From positions 1-10,641 of the forward strand of contig VBOF01000058.1 in the NCBI GenBank assembly GCA_005877855.1: a stretch of 10,641 bases of DNA, read 5' to 3'. Below, one piece after another: positions 1 through 5,903 of the stretch (positions within the stretch are counted from its first letter, which is position 1; every line of letters begins with the position of its first letter). The stretch comes from Nitrospirota bacterium (GTDB taxonomy: Bacteria > Nitrospirota > Nitrospiria > Nitrospirales > NS-4). A model generated the notes under the pieces. That model searched no databases and had not been told where the DNA came from. It saw only the letters and a program-made list of their open reading frames with translations. The position numbers and the translations under genes were made by a program.

Positions 1-143
1 ACGGCATCGACGCCGCCGCCCAGGCGGGCATCACGGCCGTCATCCAGCCGGGTGGCTCCATCCGCGATGAGGAAGTGATTAAGGCTGTGGACGAGCACCA
101 GATGGCCATGGTGCTCACGGGCATGCGCCACTTCCGTCACTAG
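1..143 (+). CDS. purH: Bifunctional AICAR transformylase / IMP cyclohydrolase, C-terminal end (partial)
   Basis: Only the last 46 full codons are present, because the gene enters from the left edge; the first complete codon begins at base 3 and the TAG stop is 141-143. The translation reads GIDAAAQAGITAVIQPGGS, then RDEEVI and a terminal TGMRHFRH. This is the highly conserved C-terminus of the AICAR formyltransferase domain of PurH. The enzyme carries out the last two steps of de novo IMP synthesis in the cytosol: formylation of AICAR by 10-formyl-THF, then ring closure. The catalytic domains lie outside the window. purD follows on the same strand after 152 bp, a common purine-gene pairing, although here a repeat element separates them. 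Identification is by motif recognition and is strong despite the short fragment. Confidence 0.93.
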   Translation, partial: GIDAAAQAGITAVIQPGGSIRDEEVIKAVDEHQMAMVLTGMRHFRH

Positions 144-150
144 CCCTGGT

Positions 151-267
151 TGTCATTGCGAGGCTGGCAAAGCCAGCCGAAGCAATCTCGCAGTTGGCAT
201 GTCATCGCGAGAGGCGAAGCCCCGTGGCGATCGCAGTTGAGATTGCTTCGCTTCGCTCGCAATGACA
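151..267. repeat. Interspersed palindromic repeat element between purH and purD
   Basis: The 117-bp element begins with TGTCATTGCGAG (151-162) and ends with its exact reverse complement (256-267). GAAGCAATCTC (179-189) is likewise mirrored by 239-249. The left arm contains a perfect 7-bp hairpin, GGCTGGC-AAA-GCCAGCC (162-178), where the right arm has only the six bases CGAAGC. A second, degenerate unit in direct orientation starts with TGTCATCGCGAG (200-211) and ends in GCGATCGCAGTTG, matching the end of the first unit. The element is thus two direct units followed by one inverted unit. From memory, this TGTCATTGCGAG...GAAGCAATCTC motif is a dispersed, REP-like non-coding repeat seen in several phyla; I could not search for it. 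It encodes no protein. As RNA it should fold into a long stem in the purH-purD transcript. Confidence 0.8.
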
Positions 268-295
268 GTGGACCGGCCCTCCCCATGAATCACGT

Positions 296-1570
296 ATGAA
301 AGTCTTGGTGGTCGGCGGAGGCGGGCGGGAGCATGCGCTTGCCTGGAAGGTCGCTCAAAGCCCGCGGGTCACGAAGCTCTACTGCGCGCCGGGCAATCCA
401 GGGATCGCCCGACTCGCCGAGTGCGTGCCGCTGGCGGCCGACAATCTGGCCGGCTTGCGGGACTTCGCCCGCCGTCAGCGCATCGACCTGACGGTCATCG
501 GTCCCGAAGCACCCTTGGCCGCCGGCATCGTGGATGAATTCCGCAAGGACAAGCTGCCCATCTTCGGCCCGCACAAGGCGGCCGCCCGCATCGAGGCGAG
601 CAAGGCGTTCTCCAAAGACCTGATGGTCCGGTTGGGCATTCCCACCGCCGACGCGCAGACGTTCACGGCGGTCGGCCCGGCCCTCGCCTACGTCGATCAG
701 CGCGACATGCCGATCGTGGTCAAGGCCGATGGGCTGGCGCAGGGGAAGGGAGTGGTCGTCGCCGCCACCCACGCTGAGGCCCGCGACACGGTCCGTGCCA
801 TGCTGGAGCGCAACGCGTTCGGCGAGGCTGGATCGCGGGTGGTGATCGAGGAGTTTCTCGACGGCGAGGAACTGACGGTGATGGCCTTCACGGACGGCCA
901 GACTGTCACGCCCCTCCCGCCGGCGCAGGACCACAAGCGGGCGAGGGACGGCGATACGGGGCCCAACACGGGGGGCATGGGCGCCTACGCGCCTGCGCCC
1001 ATCGGCACCCGCGATCTTGTCGATCGGGTCCGTCGCACCATCCTCGAGCCGATCGTCGAAGGCCTCTCCCGGCTCGGCAATCCCTTTCACGGCGTGCTCT
1101 ACGCGGGGCTGATGATCGTGCGCGACGAATTGAAAGTATTGGAATTCAACGCGCGCCTGGGTGATCCGGAAGCCCAGGTCGTGTTGCCCCTGGTGAAGAC
1201 CGACTTGCTGGAGATCCTGACGGCGGTGGCGGAGCACCGGCTGGATCGCCTCACGATCGACTGGCACGAGCGCGCGGCGGTCTGCGTGGTGCTGGCCGCG
1301 CCTGGCTATCCCGGCTCGCCGGCGAAGGGCACCCCGATCCACGGCCTCGCAGAGACGGAAGGGCAAGAGGATCTCCTTATCTTCCATGCCGGGACCGCAG
1401 GCACACCCGGAGGCGTCGTGACCGCCGGCGGTCGGGTGCTGGGGGTCACCGGCCTCGGAGACACTGTCACGGTCGCGCGCGCCCGAGCGTATGAGGGCGT
1501 GCGCCGGATCCGCTTCGAGGGCATGCACTTCCGTTCCGATATTGGCGCGCGGGCGCTGATCAAACGGTGA
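296..1570 (+). CDS. purD: Phosphoribosylamine-glycine ligase (GAR synthetase)
   Basis: This 424-residue cytosolic ATP-grasp enzyme joins 5-phosphoribosylamine and glycine with ATP to give GAR, the second step of purine synthesis. Its length is normal for the family. Visible landmarks are the N-terminal GGGGREHALAWK (residues 7-18), IGPEAPLAAG (68-77), the ATP-grasp segment VVKADGLAQGKGVVVA (141-156), EEFLDGEELTVMAF (185-198), the signature PAQDHKRARDGDTGPNTGG (209-227), and the metal/ATP-binding FNARLGDPEAQ (284-294). The family more often has FN(V/C)RFGDPE(T/A)Q there. ATG at 296 is chosen because MKVLVVGGGG is the canonical start; no clear Shine-Dalgarno sequence precedes it. It follows purH after the repeat element, so both genes may share a transcript. 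The next gene starts 30 bp downstream. Confidence 0.97.
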   Translation: MKVLVVGGGGREHALAWKVAQSPRVTKLYCAPGNPGIARLAECVPLAADNLAGLRDFARRQRIDLTVIGPEAPLAAGIVDEFRKDKLPIFGPHKAAARIEASKAFSKDLMVRLGIPTADAQTFTAVGPALAYVDQRDMPIVVKADGLAQGKGVVVAATHAEARDTVRAMLERNAFGEAGSRVVIEEFLDGEELTVMAFTDGQTVTPLPPAQDHKRARDGDTGPNTGGMGAYAPAPIGTRDLVDRVRRTILEPIVEGLSRLGNPFHGVLYAGLMIVRDELKVLEFNARLGDPEAQVVLPLVKTDLLEILTAVAEHRLDRLTIDWHERAAVCVVLAAPGYPGSPAKGTPIHGLAETEGQEDLLIFHAGTAGTPGGVVTAGGRVLGVTGLGDTVTVARARAYEGVRRIRFEGMHFRSDIGARALIKR

Positions 1571-1582
1571 TGCCGCGGGCCA

Positions 1583-1591
1583 TGGTATAAT
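1583..1591 (+). promoter_or_regulatory. Extended -10 promoter giving a near-leaderless YrdC-gene mRNA
   Basis: TGGTATAAT is a perfect extended -10 element (TGn plus TATAAT, hexamer 1586-1591). It lies in the 30-bp purD to YrdC-gene gap and ends 9 bp before the ATG at 1601. The expected start site is therefore about 1598, within a few bases of the start codon. No Shine-Dalgarno sequence lies in between, which fits a leaderless or near-leaderless transcript. The -35 region is poor, as is usual for extended -10 promoters. This is a sequence prediction only. Confidence 0.5.
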
Positions 1592-1600
1592 GCCGCACGT

Positions 1601-2242
1601 ATGGGAACGACCAGCCAGAGTCCTCGCGTCTCCGAGCCCACGCTCCAGGAGGCTGGCCACGTGGTCCGGGGCGGGGGTGTCATCGCGTTTCCCACGGAAA
1701 CCTTCTATGGGTTGGGTGTTGATCCCTTCAACGTCCAGGCCGTTCAGCGTCTGTACACCCTGAAGGGCCGGTCCCCGCAGACGAGCCCCGTCCTCGTGCT
1801 CATCCGCTCCCGCCACGAGTTGCTGGCGCTGGTCTCGGAGATCACGCCTGCCGCCGAGCGGCTGATGGAGGCCTGCTGGCCGGGTCCGCTGACCCTGGTC
1901 TTTCGAGCCGCGATGGCGGTCCCTTTGGTGCTCACCGCGGGGACGGGAACCATCGGAGTCCGGCTCTCGGCGTATCCTGTCGTGCAGCAGGTGCTGGAAG
2001 TCATCGGCGGTCCCCTCACGGGCACCAGCGCGAATCGCACCGGACAGCCGCCGGCGACCACGGCGGCCGCGGTGGAGCACGCCTTCGGGTCCGACGTCGA
2101 TCTGATCGTCAACGGCGGCCCGACGCCTGGCGGGCTCCCCAGCACGGTCGTGGATACGACCGTGAGCCCGCCGCGGCTCATTCGCGAGGGGTGCGTGGCG
2201 CAGACCGTGCTGCGCGCGGTCCTCCCCTCCTGGACGGTCTGA
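1601..2242 (+). CDS. tsaC: L-threonylcarbamoyladenylate synthase, short YrdC/TsaC type
   Basis: The 213-residue protein carries the YrdC/Sua5 fold. It should make threonylcarbamoyl-AMP from threonine, bicarbonate and ATP, the first step of the t6A37 modification of ANN-decoding tRNAs. Recognisable segments are GGGVIAFPTETFYGLG (residues 24-39), a LKGRSPQTSPVLVLI region around 54-68 (usually KxR...NPL in the family), CWPGPLTLVF, VRLSAYPVVQQVL followed by GPLTGTSANRTGQPP, and the late PSTVVD. It lacks the extra C-terminal domain of long Sua5 proteins, so it is the compact TsaC-like form. ATG 1601 is the only possible start: the frame is shared with purD, whose stop is 30 bp upstream, with no other start codon between. 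The histidine kinase gene begins 2 bp after its stop, implying cotranscription. The symbol is by family; YciO/YrdC paralogs are the alternative. Confidence 0.9.
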   Translation: MGTTSQSPRVSEPTLQEAGHVVRGGGVIAFPTETFYGLGVDPFNVQAVQRLYTLKGRSPQTSPVLVLIRSRHELLALVSEITPAAERLMEACWPGPLTLVFRAAMAVPLVLTAGTGTIGVRLSAYPVVQQVLEVIGGPLTGTSANRTGQPPATTAAAVEHAFGSDVDLIVNGGPTPGGLPSTVVDTTVSPPRLIREGCVAQTVLRAVLPSWTV

Positions 2243-2244
2243 TC

Positions 2245-3708
2245 ATGCTGGCGACGCTTCGCGCCTTCACCAACCAGCTCTTCCACCGACTCCGTCTGAC
2301 CACCAAGCTGGTCATCATGCTGCTCGCGCTCCTGGCGTTGTCGCTCGCCGCGTCCATCCTCCTCTCCTATCTGTCCCAGCAGACGTTGGTGCGGGAGATG
2401 GAAGAGAGCATCAACGATCTCTCCAACGCCACGGCCGTCAGTGTCGAGCAGTTATCCGGCGAGCCGGACCCGGCCGCCTTTCAGAAACTGATGGCCCGCT
2501 TGGGGAAGAAGGGTGTCAAAGAGATCAAGCTGCTGGACGTGGAGAAGAAGGAAGTCCTCGTCAGCACCCGGTCGCCGCAACCGTCCGGGCGCAAGATGGA
2601 GAGCACGGTGACCAAAGGGGGGCAGCGCGAATACAACGTGACGGCCCCGCTGGTGGACGGCAACGAGGTGCTCGGCTACATCCACGTGACCTTTACCTTG
2701 GACGATGTGGCGCAGACGACCAAGACGTCGTTGTACAAGCGGGTGGCCGTCACGTTGCTGATCTTTTCGCTCGGCATTCTGGTCTCGCTCTACCTCGCGC
2801 GGAAATATACGCAGCCGCTCCATGACGTGGTCAAGGCAGCCAAGCACGTCGCCGCTGGCGATCTGACCAAGACCATCGAGGTCGAGGGCGAGGACGAGAT
2901 CGCGGAGCTGACCCGCAGCTTCAACGAGATGGTGGAAAAGCTCCGTCAGCACCGCGAACTTGAGGAGCGGCTCCGGGATGCGGAGCGGCTGTCCGCCGTC
3001 GGGAAGCTGGCGTCCGGCATCGCCCACGAAATCCGGAATCCCTTGAACTTCATGAACCTCAGCATCGACCACATCCGGACCCGGCTGGAGAGTGGGCGGC
3101 CCGAAGGCGCTGCCGAGGTGCTGGCGCTGATGTCCAATATCAAGGCCGAGATCCACCGGTTGAACGGCATGATCGAGAATTTCCTCACGGTCGGAAAGCC
3201 CCTGGCGCTCAACAAGAGCGACGTCGACCTGGTGACGCTGATCCGGGAAGTGGTCGGCCTTGCCCGCCAGAAGGCTGTCGAACAGGGGATCTCCATCGAG
3301 GTGTCGGAAGCGACCCCCATCCCGCACCTGCAAGCCGATCAGGTGCAGATCAAGACCTGCCTCATGAACGTCGTGCTGAACGCCATTCAGGCGATGCCCG
3401 CTGGCGGGCGCTTGCGTATCACCACCCAGCATTGCGCCGGGGCGAGGAGCGAGGGGCAAGCACCTGAGCCTGACGGGACCGTCGAGGTCACGATTTCGGA
3501 CACCGGATCGGGCATCAGCGAGGAAGACCTCAACCGGATTTTCAATCCGTATTTCACGACCAAGAAGCTGGGGATCGGCTTGGGACTCGCGATCACCAAG
3601 AAGATCGTGGAGGAGCATCGGGGCCGGATCGACGTCCGCAGCCGCCCGCATGAGGGCACCGACGTGGTCATCAGCCTGCCGGTGGAACGCGTCGCGGTGG
3701 CGGCATGA
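2245..3708 (+). CDS. Membrane-bound sensor histidine kinase (HAMP, HisKA, HATPase)
   Basis: The 487-residue kinase should sense a signal outside the membrane and phosphorylate the response regulator encoded next to it. Order: membrane segment 1 (about 21-43), a periplasmic sensor region of about 120 residues, membrane segment 2 (about 166-184), HAMP linker (about 185-240), then the dimerisation helix with the H-box HEIRNPL and phosphorylated His261. The ATP-binding domain shows the N-box NVVLNA (375-380), DTGSGI (419-424), FNPYFTTKK (433-441) and GIGLGLAI (443-450), so the kinase looks intact. A short variable loop (about 395-411) precedes the G1 box. I recognise no named sensor domain in the periplasmic part. 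The start at 2245 is preferred over an in-frame GTG at 2191, which would lie inside the YrdC gene. ATGA overlap with the next gene indicates translational coupling. Architecture is NtrB/AtoS/ZraS-like; the signal is unknown. Confidence 0.95.
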   Translation: MLATLRAFTNQLFHRLRLTTKLVIMLLALLALSLAASILLSYLSQQTLVREMEESINDLSNATAVSVEQLSGEPDPAAFQKLMARLGKKGVKEIKLLDVEKKEVLVSTRSPQPSGRKMESTVTKGGQREYNVTAPLVDGNEVLGYIHVTFTLDDVAQTTKTSLYKRVAVTLLIFSLGILVSLYLARKYTQPLHDVVKAAKHVAAGDLTKTIEVEGEDEIAELTRSFNEMVEKLRQHRELEERLRDAERLSAVGKLASGIAHEIRNPLNFMNLSIDHIRTRLESGRPEGAAEVLALMSNIKAEIHRLNGMIENFLTVGKPLALNKSDVDLVTLIREVVGLARQKAVEQGISIEVSEATPIPHLQADQVQIKTCLMNVVLNAIQAMPAGGRLRITTQHCAGARSEGQAPEPDGTVEVTISDTGSGISEEDLNRIFNPYFTTKKLGIGLGLAITKKIVEEHRGRIDVRSRPHEGTDVVISLPVERVAVAA

Positions 3709-5129
3709 CCGCTGGACACCTCCTGGTCGTCGATGACGAGAAGGCCCAGCGGGACATCCTGACGGTGATCCTGGAAGGCGAGGGGTACACGGTCGAGACC
3801 GCGTCCAACGTCTCCCAGGCCCTCTCCGCATACCGAAACCACCCGGCGGACGTCGTTCTGACTGACCTCTCGATGCCCGAGCGCGACGGCCTGACATTGC
3901 TGGAAGAGCTCTTGAAGCTGGATCCCGAGGCGCTCGTCATCCTCGTCACGGCCTACGGGACGATCGGGTCCGCGGTCCAGGCGATGAAAAAGGGCGCCTT
4001 CGATTACCTGGCTAAGCCGGTGGACCGGGAAGAGTTGCTGATCACGATCGCGCGCGCCTTTGAACGGCTGCACCTCGTCACGGAGAACCGGCAACTCCAG
4101 CAGCAGCTCCACGAGACGTTCAGAGTCGAGAACATCATCGGCCACCATCCCCTGATGGAGGAGGTAGCCCGCGTCATCAAGAAGGTGGCCACGAGCCAGG
4201 CGACCGTGCTCATCACCGGCGAGAGCGGGACGGGCAAGGAGCTCGTCGCGCGGGCTCTGCACGTGCACAGTCCCCGCGCGCACCGTCCGTTTCGGGCGCT
4301 CAACTGCGCGGCTGTGCCGGAGACCCTGATCGAGAGCGAGCTGTTCGGGCACGAAAAAGGGGCCTTCACGGGAGCCCAGGCGCGACGGATCGGTCTCTTT
4401 GAGGCTGTCGACCAAGGCACCCTGTTCCTGGATGAGATCGGCGACCTGAGCCCCCCCCTCCAGGCGAAATTGCTGCGCGTGCTCCAGGAGAAGGAAATCC
4501 GGCGGATCGGCGGGCGGGAAGACATCAAAGTGGATGTCCGGGTGGTGGCCGCCACGAACCGCAAGCTGGCGACAGCCATCAAGCAGGCAACCTTTCGGGA
4601 AGACCTCTTCTACCGGCTCAACGTGGTCTCGATCCACGTGCCGGCGCTGCGGGAGCGGGCCACCGACATTCCGGAGCTGGTCGACCATTTCCTGAAGAAG
4701 TACACGGCGGCATCGGGCAAGACCGTCAAGGGTGTGACGAACGGGGCGTTGCGACTGCTGATGGACTACCCGTGGCCCGGCAACGTGCGGGAGCTGGAAT
4801 CCGTCATCGAGCGCGCGGTCCTGCTGTGCGAAGCCGAGCGGATCGATGTCGGCGACCTCCCCGCAGAAGTGCGGTCGCGAGTGACTCTGCTCGCTCAGCT
4901 CGATTTCGAGCTGCCGGCCGAGGGCTTTTCGCTCGAGGGGTTCGAACGCAAGCTGCTCGAGACGGCCATGACGCGGAGCAACGGGGTGATCGCCAAGGCG
5001 GCGAAGATGCTGGGCTTGACCTATAAGACGATGCAATACCGGCTGGAGAAGTTTCAGATCGGGCGCGGGGCGCCGGCAGAACGGGAGGCGCCGCCGGAGG
5101 TGTCTGAGGAGCGAGGATCTCGGCTGTGA
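3705..5129 (+). CDS. Sigma-54-dependent response regulator, NtrC/AtoC family
   Basis: This 474-residue transcription activator has three complete parts. The receiver (about 1-120) has acidic residues D10, D11, phosphoacceptor D54 (in VVLTDLSMP), T82 and K104. The AAA+ domain (about 143-385) has Walker A GESGTGKE (172-179), the sigma-54 contact loop GAFTGA (219-224), Walker B LFLDEIGDL (240-248) and the arginine-containing FREDLFYRLNV (297-307). A Fis-type helix-turn-helix follows (about 424-450, RSNGVIAKAAKMLGL then TYKTMQYRLEKF). The intact GAFTGA loop means it should remodel RNA polymerase-sigma54 at -24/-12 promoters. Its start overlaps the histidine kinase stop by 4 bp, so the two form a cognate pair. 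A candidate sigma-54 promoter lies at 8513-8529 in this window, but whether this regulator acts there is inference. The C-terminal tail (451-474) is charged and of no known role. Confidence 0.97.
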   Translation: MTAGHLLVVDDEKAQRDILTVILEGEGYTVETASNVSQALSAYRNHPADVVLTDLSMPERDGLTLLEELLKLDPEALVILVTAYGTIGSAVQAMKKGAFDYLAKPVDREELLITIARAFERLHLVTENRQLQQQLHETFRVENIIGHHPLMEEVARVIKKVATSQATVLITGESGTGKELVARALHVHSPRAHRPFRALNCAAVPETLIESELFGHEKGAFTGAQARRIGLFEAVDQGTLFLDEIGDLSPPLQAKLLRVLQEKEIRRIGGREDIKVDVRVVAATNRKLATAIKQATFREDLFYRLNVVSIHVPALRERATDIPELVDHFLKKYTAASGKTVKGVTNGALRLLMDYPWPGNVRELESVIERAVLLCEAERIDVGDLPAEVRSRVTLLAQLDFELPAEGFSLEGFERKLLETAMTRSNGVIAKAAKMLGLTYKTMQYRLEKFQIGRGAPAEREAPPEVSEERGSRL

Positions 5130-5164
5130 CGCGGGTACGGAGCGTCAACCTAGAGGAGGGACGA

Positions 5165-5530
5165 ATGAGCCACAATGCACGGGTACTCGGAGCGATCGCC
5201 CTGGCTGGAAGCCTGATGGGGTTCAGCTGGTCCGACTGGTGGCCGCCGGCTTTCTTGCAGCCCTGGTGGCCGCCGGCCCTCCAGCAGAAGATTGGCGAGT
5301 TGGAGGCGAAGGTGAACGCCACGGAGACGGAAAAGAGCGCCTTGCTCAAGAAGGTGACGGACGTGTCCCAAGCGGCTGACGACTGCAAGGCCCAATCTAA
5401 CCAGATGGCAAAGGCCCAGGACGATCTGAAAGCCCGGGTGGATCAGCTTCAGGCGGCGTTGGCGGACACCCAAGCCAAATTGCAGAGCATGAGCAAGCCG
5501 GTAAAGCCGGTTAAGAAGGGCAAGAAATAA
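5165..5530 (+). CDS. Small exported coiled-coil protein with duplicated WWPPA segment
   Basis: The 121-residue protein matches no family I can name. A hydrophobic N-terminus (about residues 6-20, ARVLGAIALAGSLMGF) looks like a signal peptide or membrane anchor, with no lipobox cysteine. Two copies of a 9-residue unit beginning WWPPA follow (25-33 and 34-42). Next comes a heptad-like helix rich in Lys, Glu, Gln and Ala (about 42-108), containing the only cysteine (C74). A strongly basic tail, KPVKPVKKGKK, ends the protein. The ATG at 5165 has an excellent Shine-Dalgarno sequence (AGGAGGG, 5154-5160), so the longer in-frame GTG start at 5126 is rejected. It starts 35 bp after the response regulator on the same strand, so it probably belongs to that operon. 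A periplasmic or envelope-associated role is inference; the lysine tail could bind peptidoglycan, membrane or nucleic acid. Confidence 0.8.
   Translation: MSHNARVLGAIALAGSLMGFSWSDWWPPAFLQPWWPPALQQKIGELEAKVNATETEKSALLKKVTDVSQAADDCKAQSNQMAKAQDDLKARVDQLQAALADTQAKLQSMSKPVKPVKKGKK
5237..5277 (+). repeat. 27-bp tandem duplication encoding WWPPA twice
   Basis: TGGTGGCCGCCGGC occurs at 5237-5250 and again, identically, at 5264-5277. The offset is exactly 27 bp, so the duplication is in frame and gives two 9-residue units starting WWPPA. The remainder of each unit has diverged (FLQP versus LQQK). It lies just after the presumed signal peptide of the small coiled-coil protein. Confidence 0.85.
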
Positions 5531-5533
5531 AGA

Positions 5534-5574
5534 GGGCTCGACTCCGACGGTCAGGAGCCCGACGAGCCCGTCGG
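5534..5574. terminator. Interlocking inverted repeats at the convergent gene ends (possible bidirectional terminator)
   Basis: GGGCTCG (5534-5540) pairs with CGAGCCC (5563-5569), and CCGACGG (5544-5550) pairs with CCGTCGG (5568-5574). The right arms share two bases, so the two stems compete or interlock. A third option pairs 5534-5539 with GAGCCC at 5555-5560. The site spans the 20-bp gap between two convergent stop codons and the end of the FmdB-like gene. There is no T-run on either side, so a classical intrinsic terminator is not shown; this is a structural guess. Confidence 0.35.
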
Positions 5575-5859
5575 TGTGGGCGAACTCGTGCCGGACCCAG
5601 CGGATGGGGGCGACGCGGGGGAACTCGCGGGGGGAGAACTGGGGGCGCTTTCCGACTTCTTCTCCTGGGCCGGCGGCTTGAACTTGTTCGAGTAGTCCGT
5701 GACGTACCAGCCGGTTCCCTTGAACGAGATGGCCGGCGCGGAGATGAGCTTGGACACCGGCCGCGCGCACACCTGGCACGTGGTGAGCGTAGGGTCGCTC
5801 ACCTTCTGCGTGACTTCAAAGCGGTGCCCCGCCTCGCATCCGTACTCGTAGATCGGCAT
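5551..5859 (-). CDS. FmdB-family zinc-ribbon protein, variant with three cysteines
   Basis: The 102-residue product begins MPIYEYGCEAGHRFE and contains TTCQVCARPVSKLIS and the conserved FKGTGWYVTDYS (about 46-57). Together these identify the FmdB putative regulatory zinc-ribbon family, whose biochemical role is poorly known. The second knuckle (C28, C31) is intact. The first shows only C8, followed by E-A-G-H where most relatives have C-x-x-C-G-H, so one residue and one zinc ligand appear lost (H12 might substitute). After residue 61 the protein turns into a low-complexity Ser/Pro/Thr/Gly tail of about 40 residues. The start at 5859 is chosen because MPIYEY is the invariant family N-terminus; an in-frame start at 5907 would run into the aminotransferase gene. 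No good Shine-Dalgarno sequence is adjacent. It is the last gene of the minus-strand rsmD-coaD-aminotransferase run, 44 bp behind its neighbour. Confidence 0.85.
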   Translation of the reverse strand: MPIYEYGCEAGHRFEVTQKVSDPTLTTCQVCARPVSKLISAPAISFKGTGWYVTDYSNKFKPPAQEKKSESAPSSPPASSPASPPSAGSGTSSPTPTGSSGS

Positions 5860-5903
5860 CGTACTGCTTTCTGTAAGTCCTCTCCCCGCTCCCGTCAACC
5901 CCC

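Noticed and set aside
196..208. GGCATGTCATCGC in the purH-purD repeat, resembling a -24/-12 promoter
   Set aside because: The GG to GC spacing is 9 bp rather than 10, and the bases are explained by the repeat element.
290..2080. 596-codon open frame on the minus strand opposite purD and the YrdC gene
   Set aside because: It runs antisense to two well-conserved genes, has low-complexity Arg/Gly/Asp-rich composition and no recognisable domain. Long antisense frames are expected opposite high-GC genes.
2191..2244. Upstream in-frame GTG start for the histidine kinase
   Set aside because: It would overlap the YrdC gene by over 50 bp and add a non-hydrophobic leader. The ATG at 2245, 2 bp after the upstream stop, gives a normal N-terminus before the first membrane segment.
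2452..5036. Long minus-strand open frames (2452-3897 and 3387-5036) opposite the kinase and regulator genes
   Set aside because: The plus-strand genes have complete catalytic motifs. The minus-strand translations show no family signatures and are high-GC shadows.
5126..5164. Upstream in-frame GTG start for the small exported protein
   Set aside because: The ATG at 5165 has an ideal AGGAGGG site and puts the signal-like segment at the N-terminus. The longer form would add 13 polar residues ahead of it.
5774..5789. TGGCACG followed by GC with correct 10-bp spacing on the plus strand, like a sigma-54 promoter
   Set aside because: The -12 half reads GAGC instead of TTGC, it lies antisense inside the FmdB-like gene, and no plus-strand gene follows.
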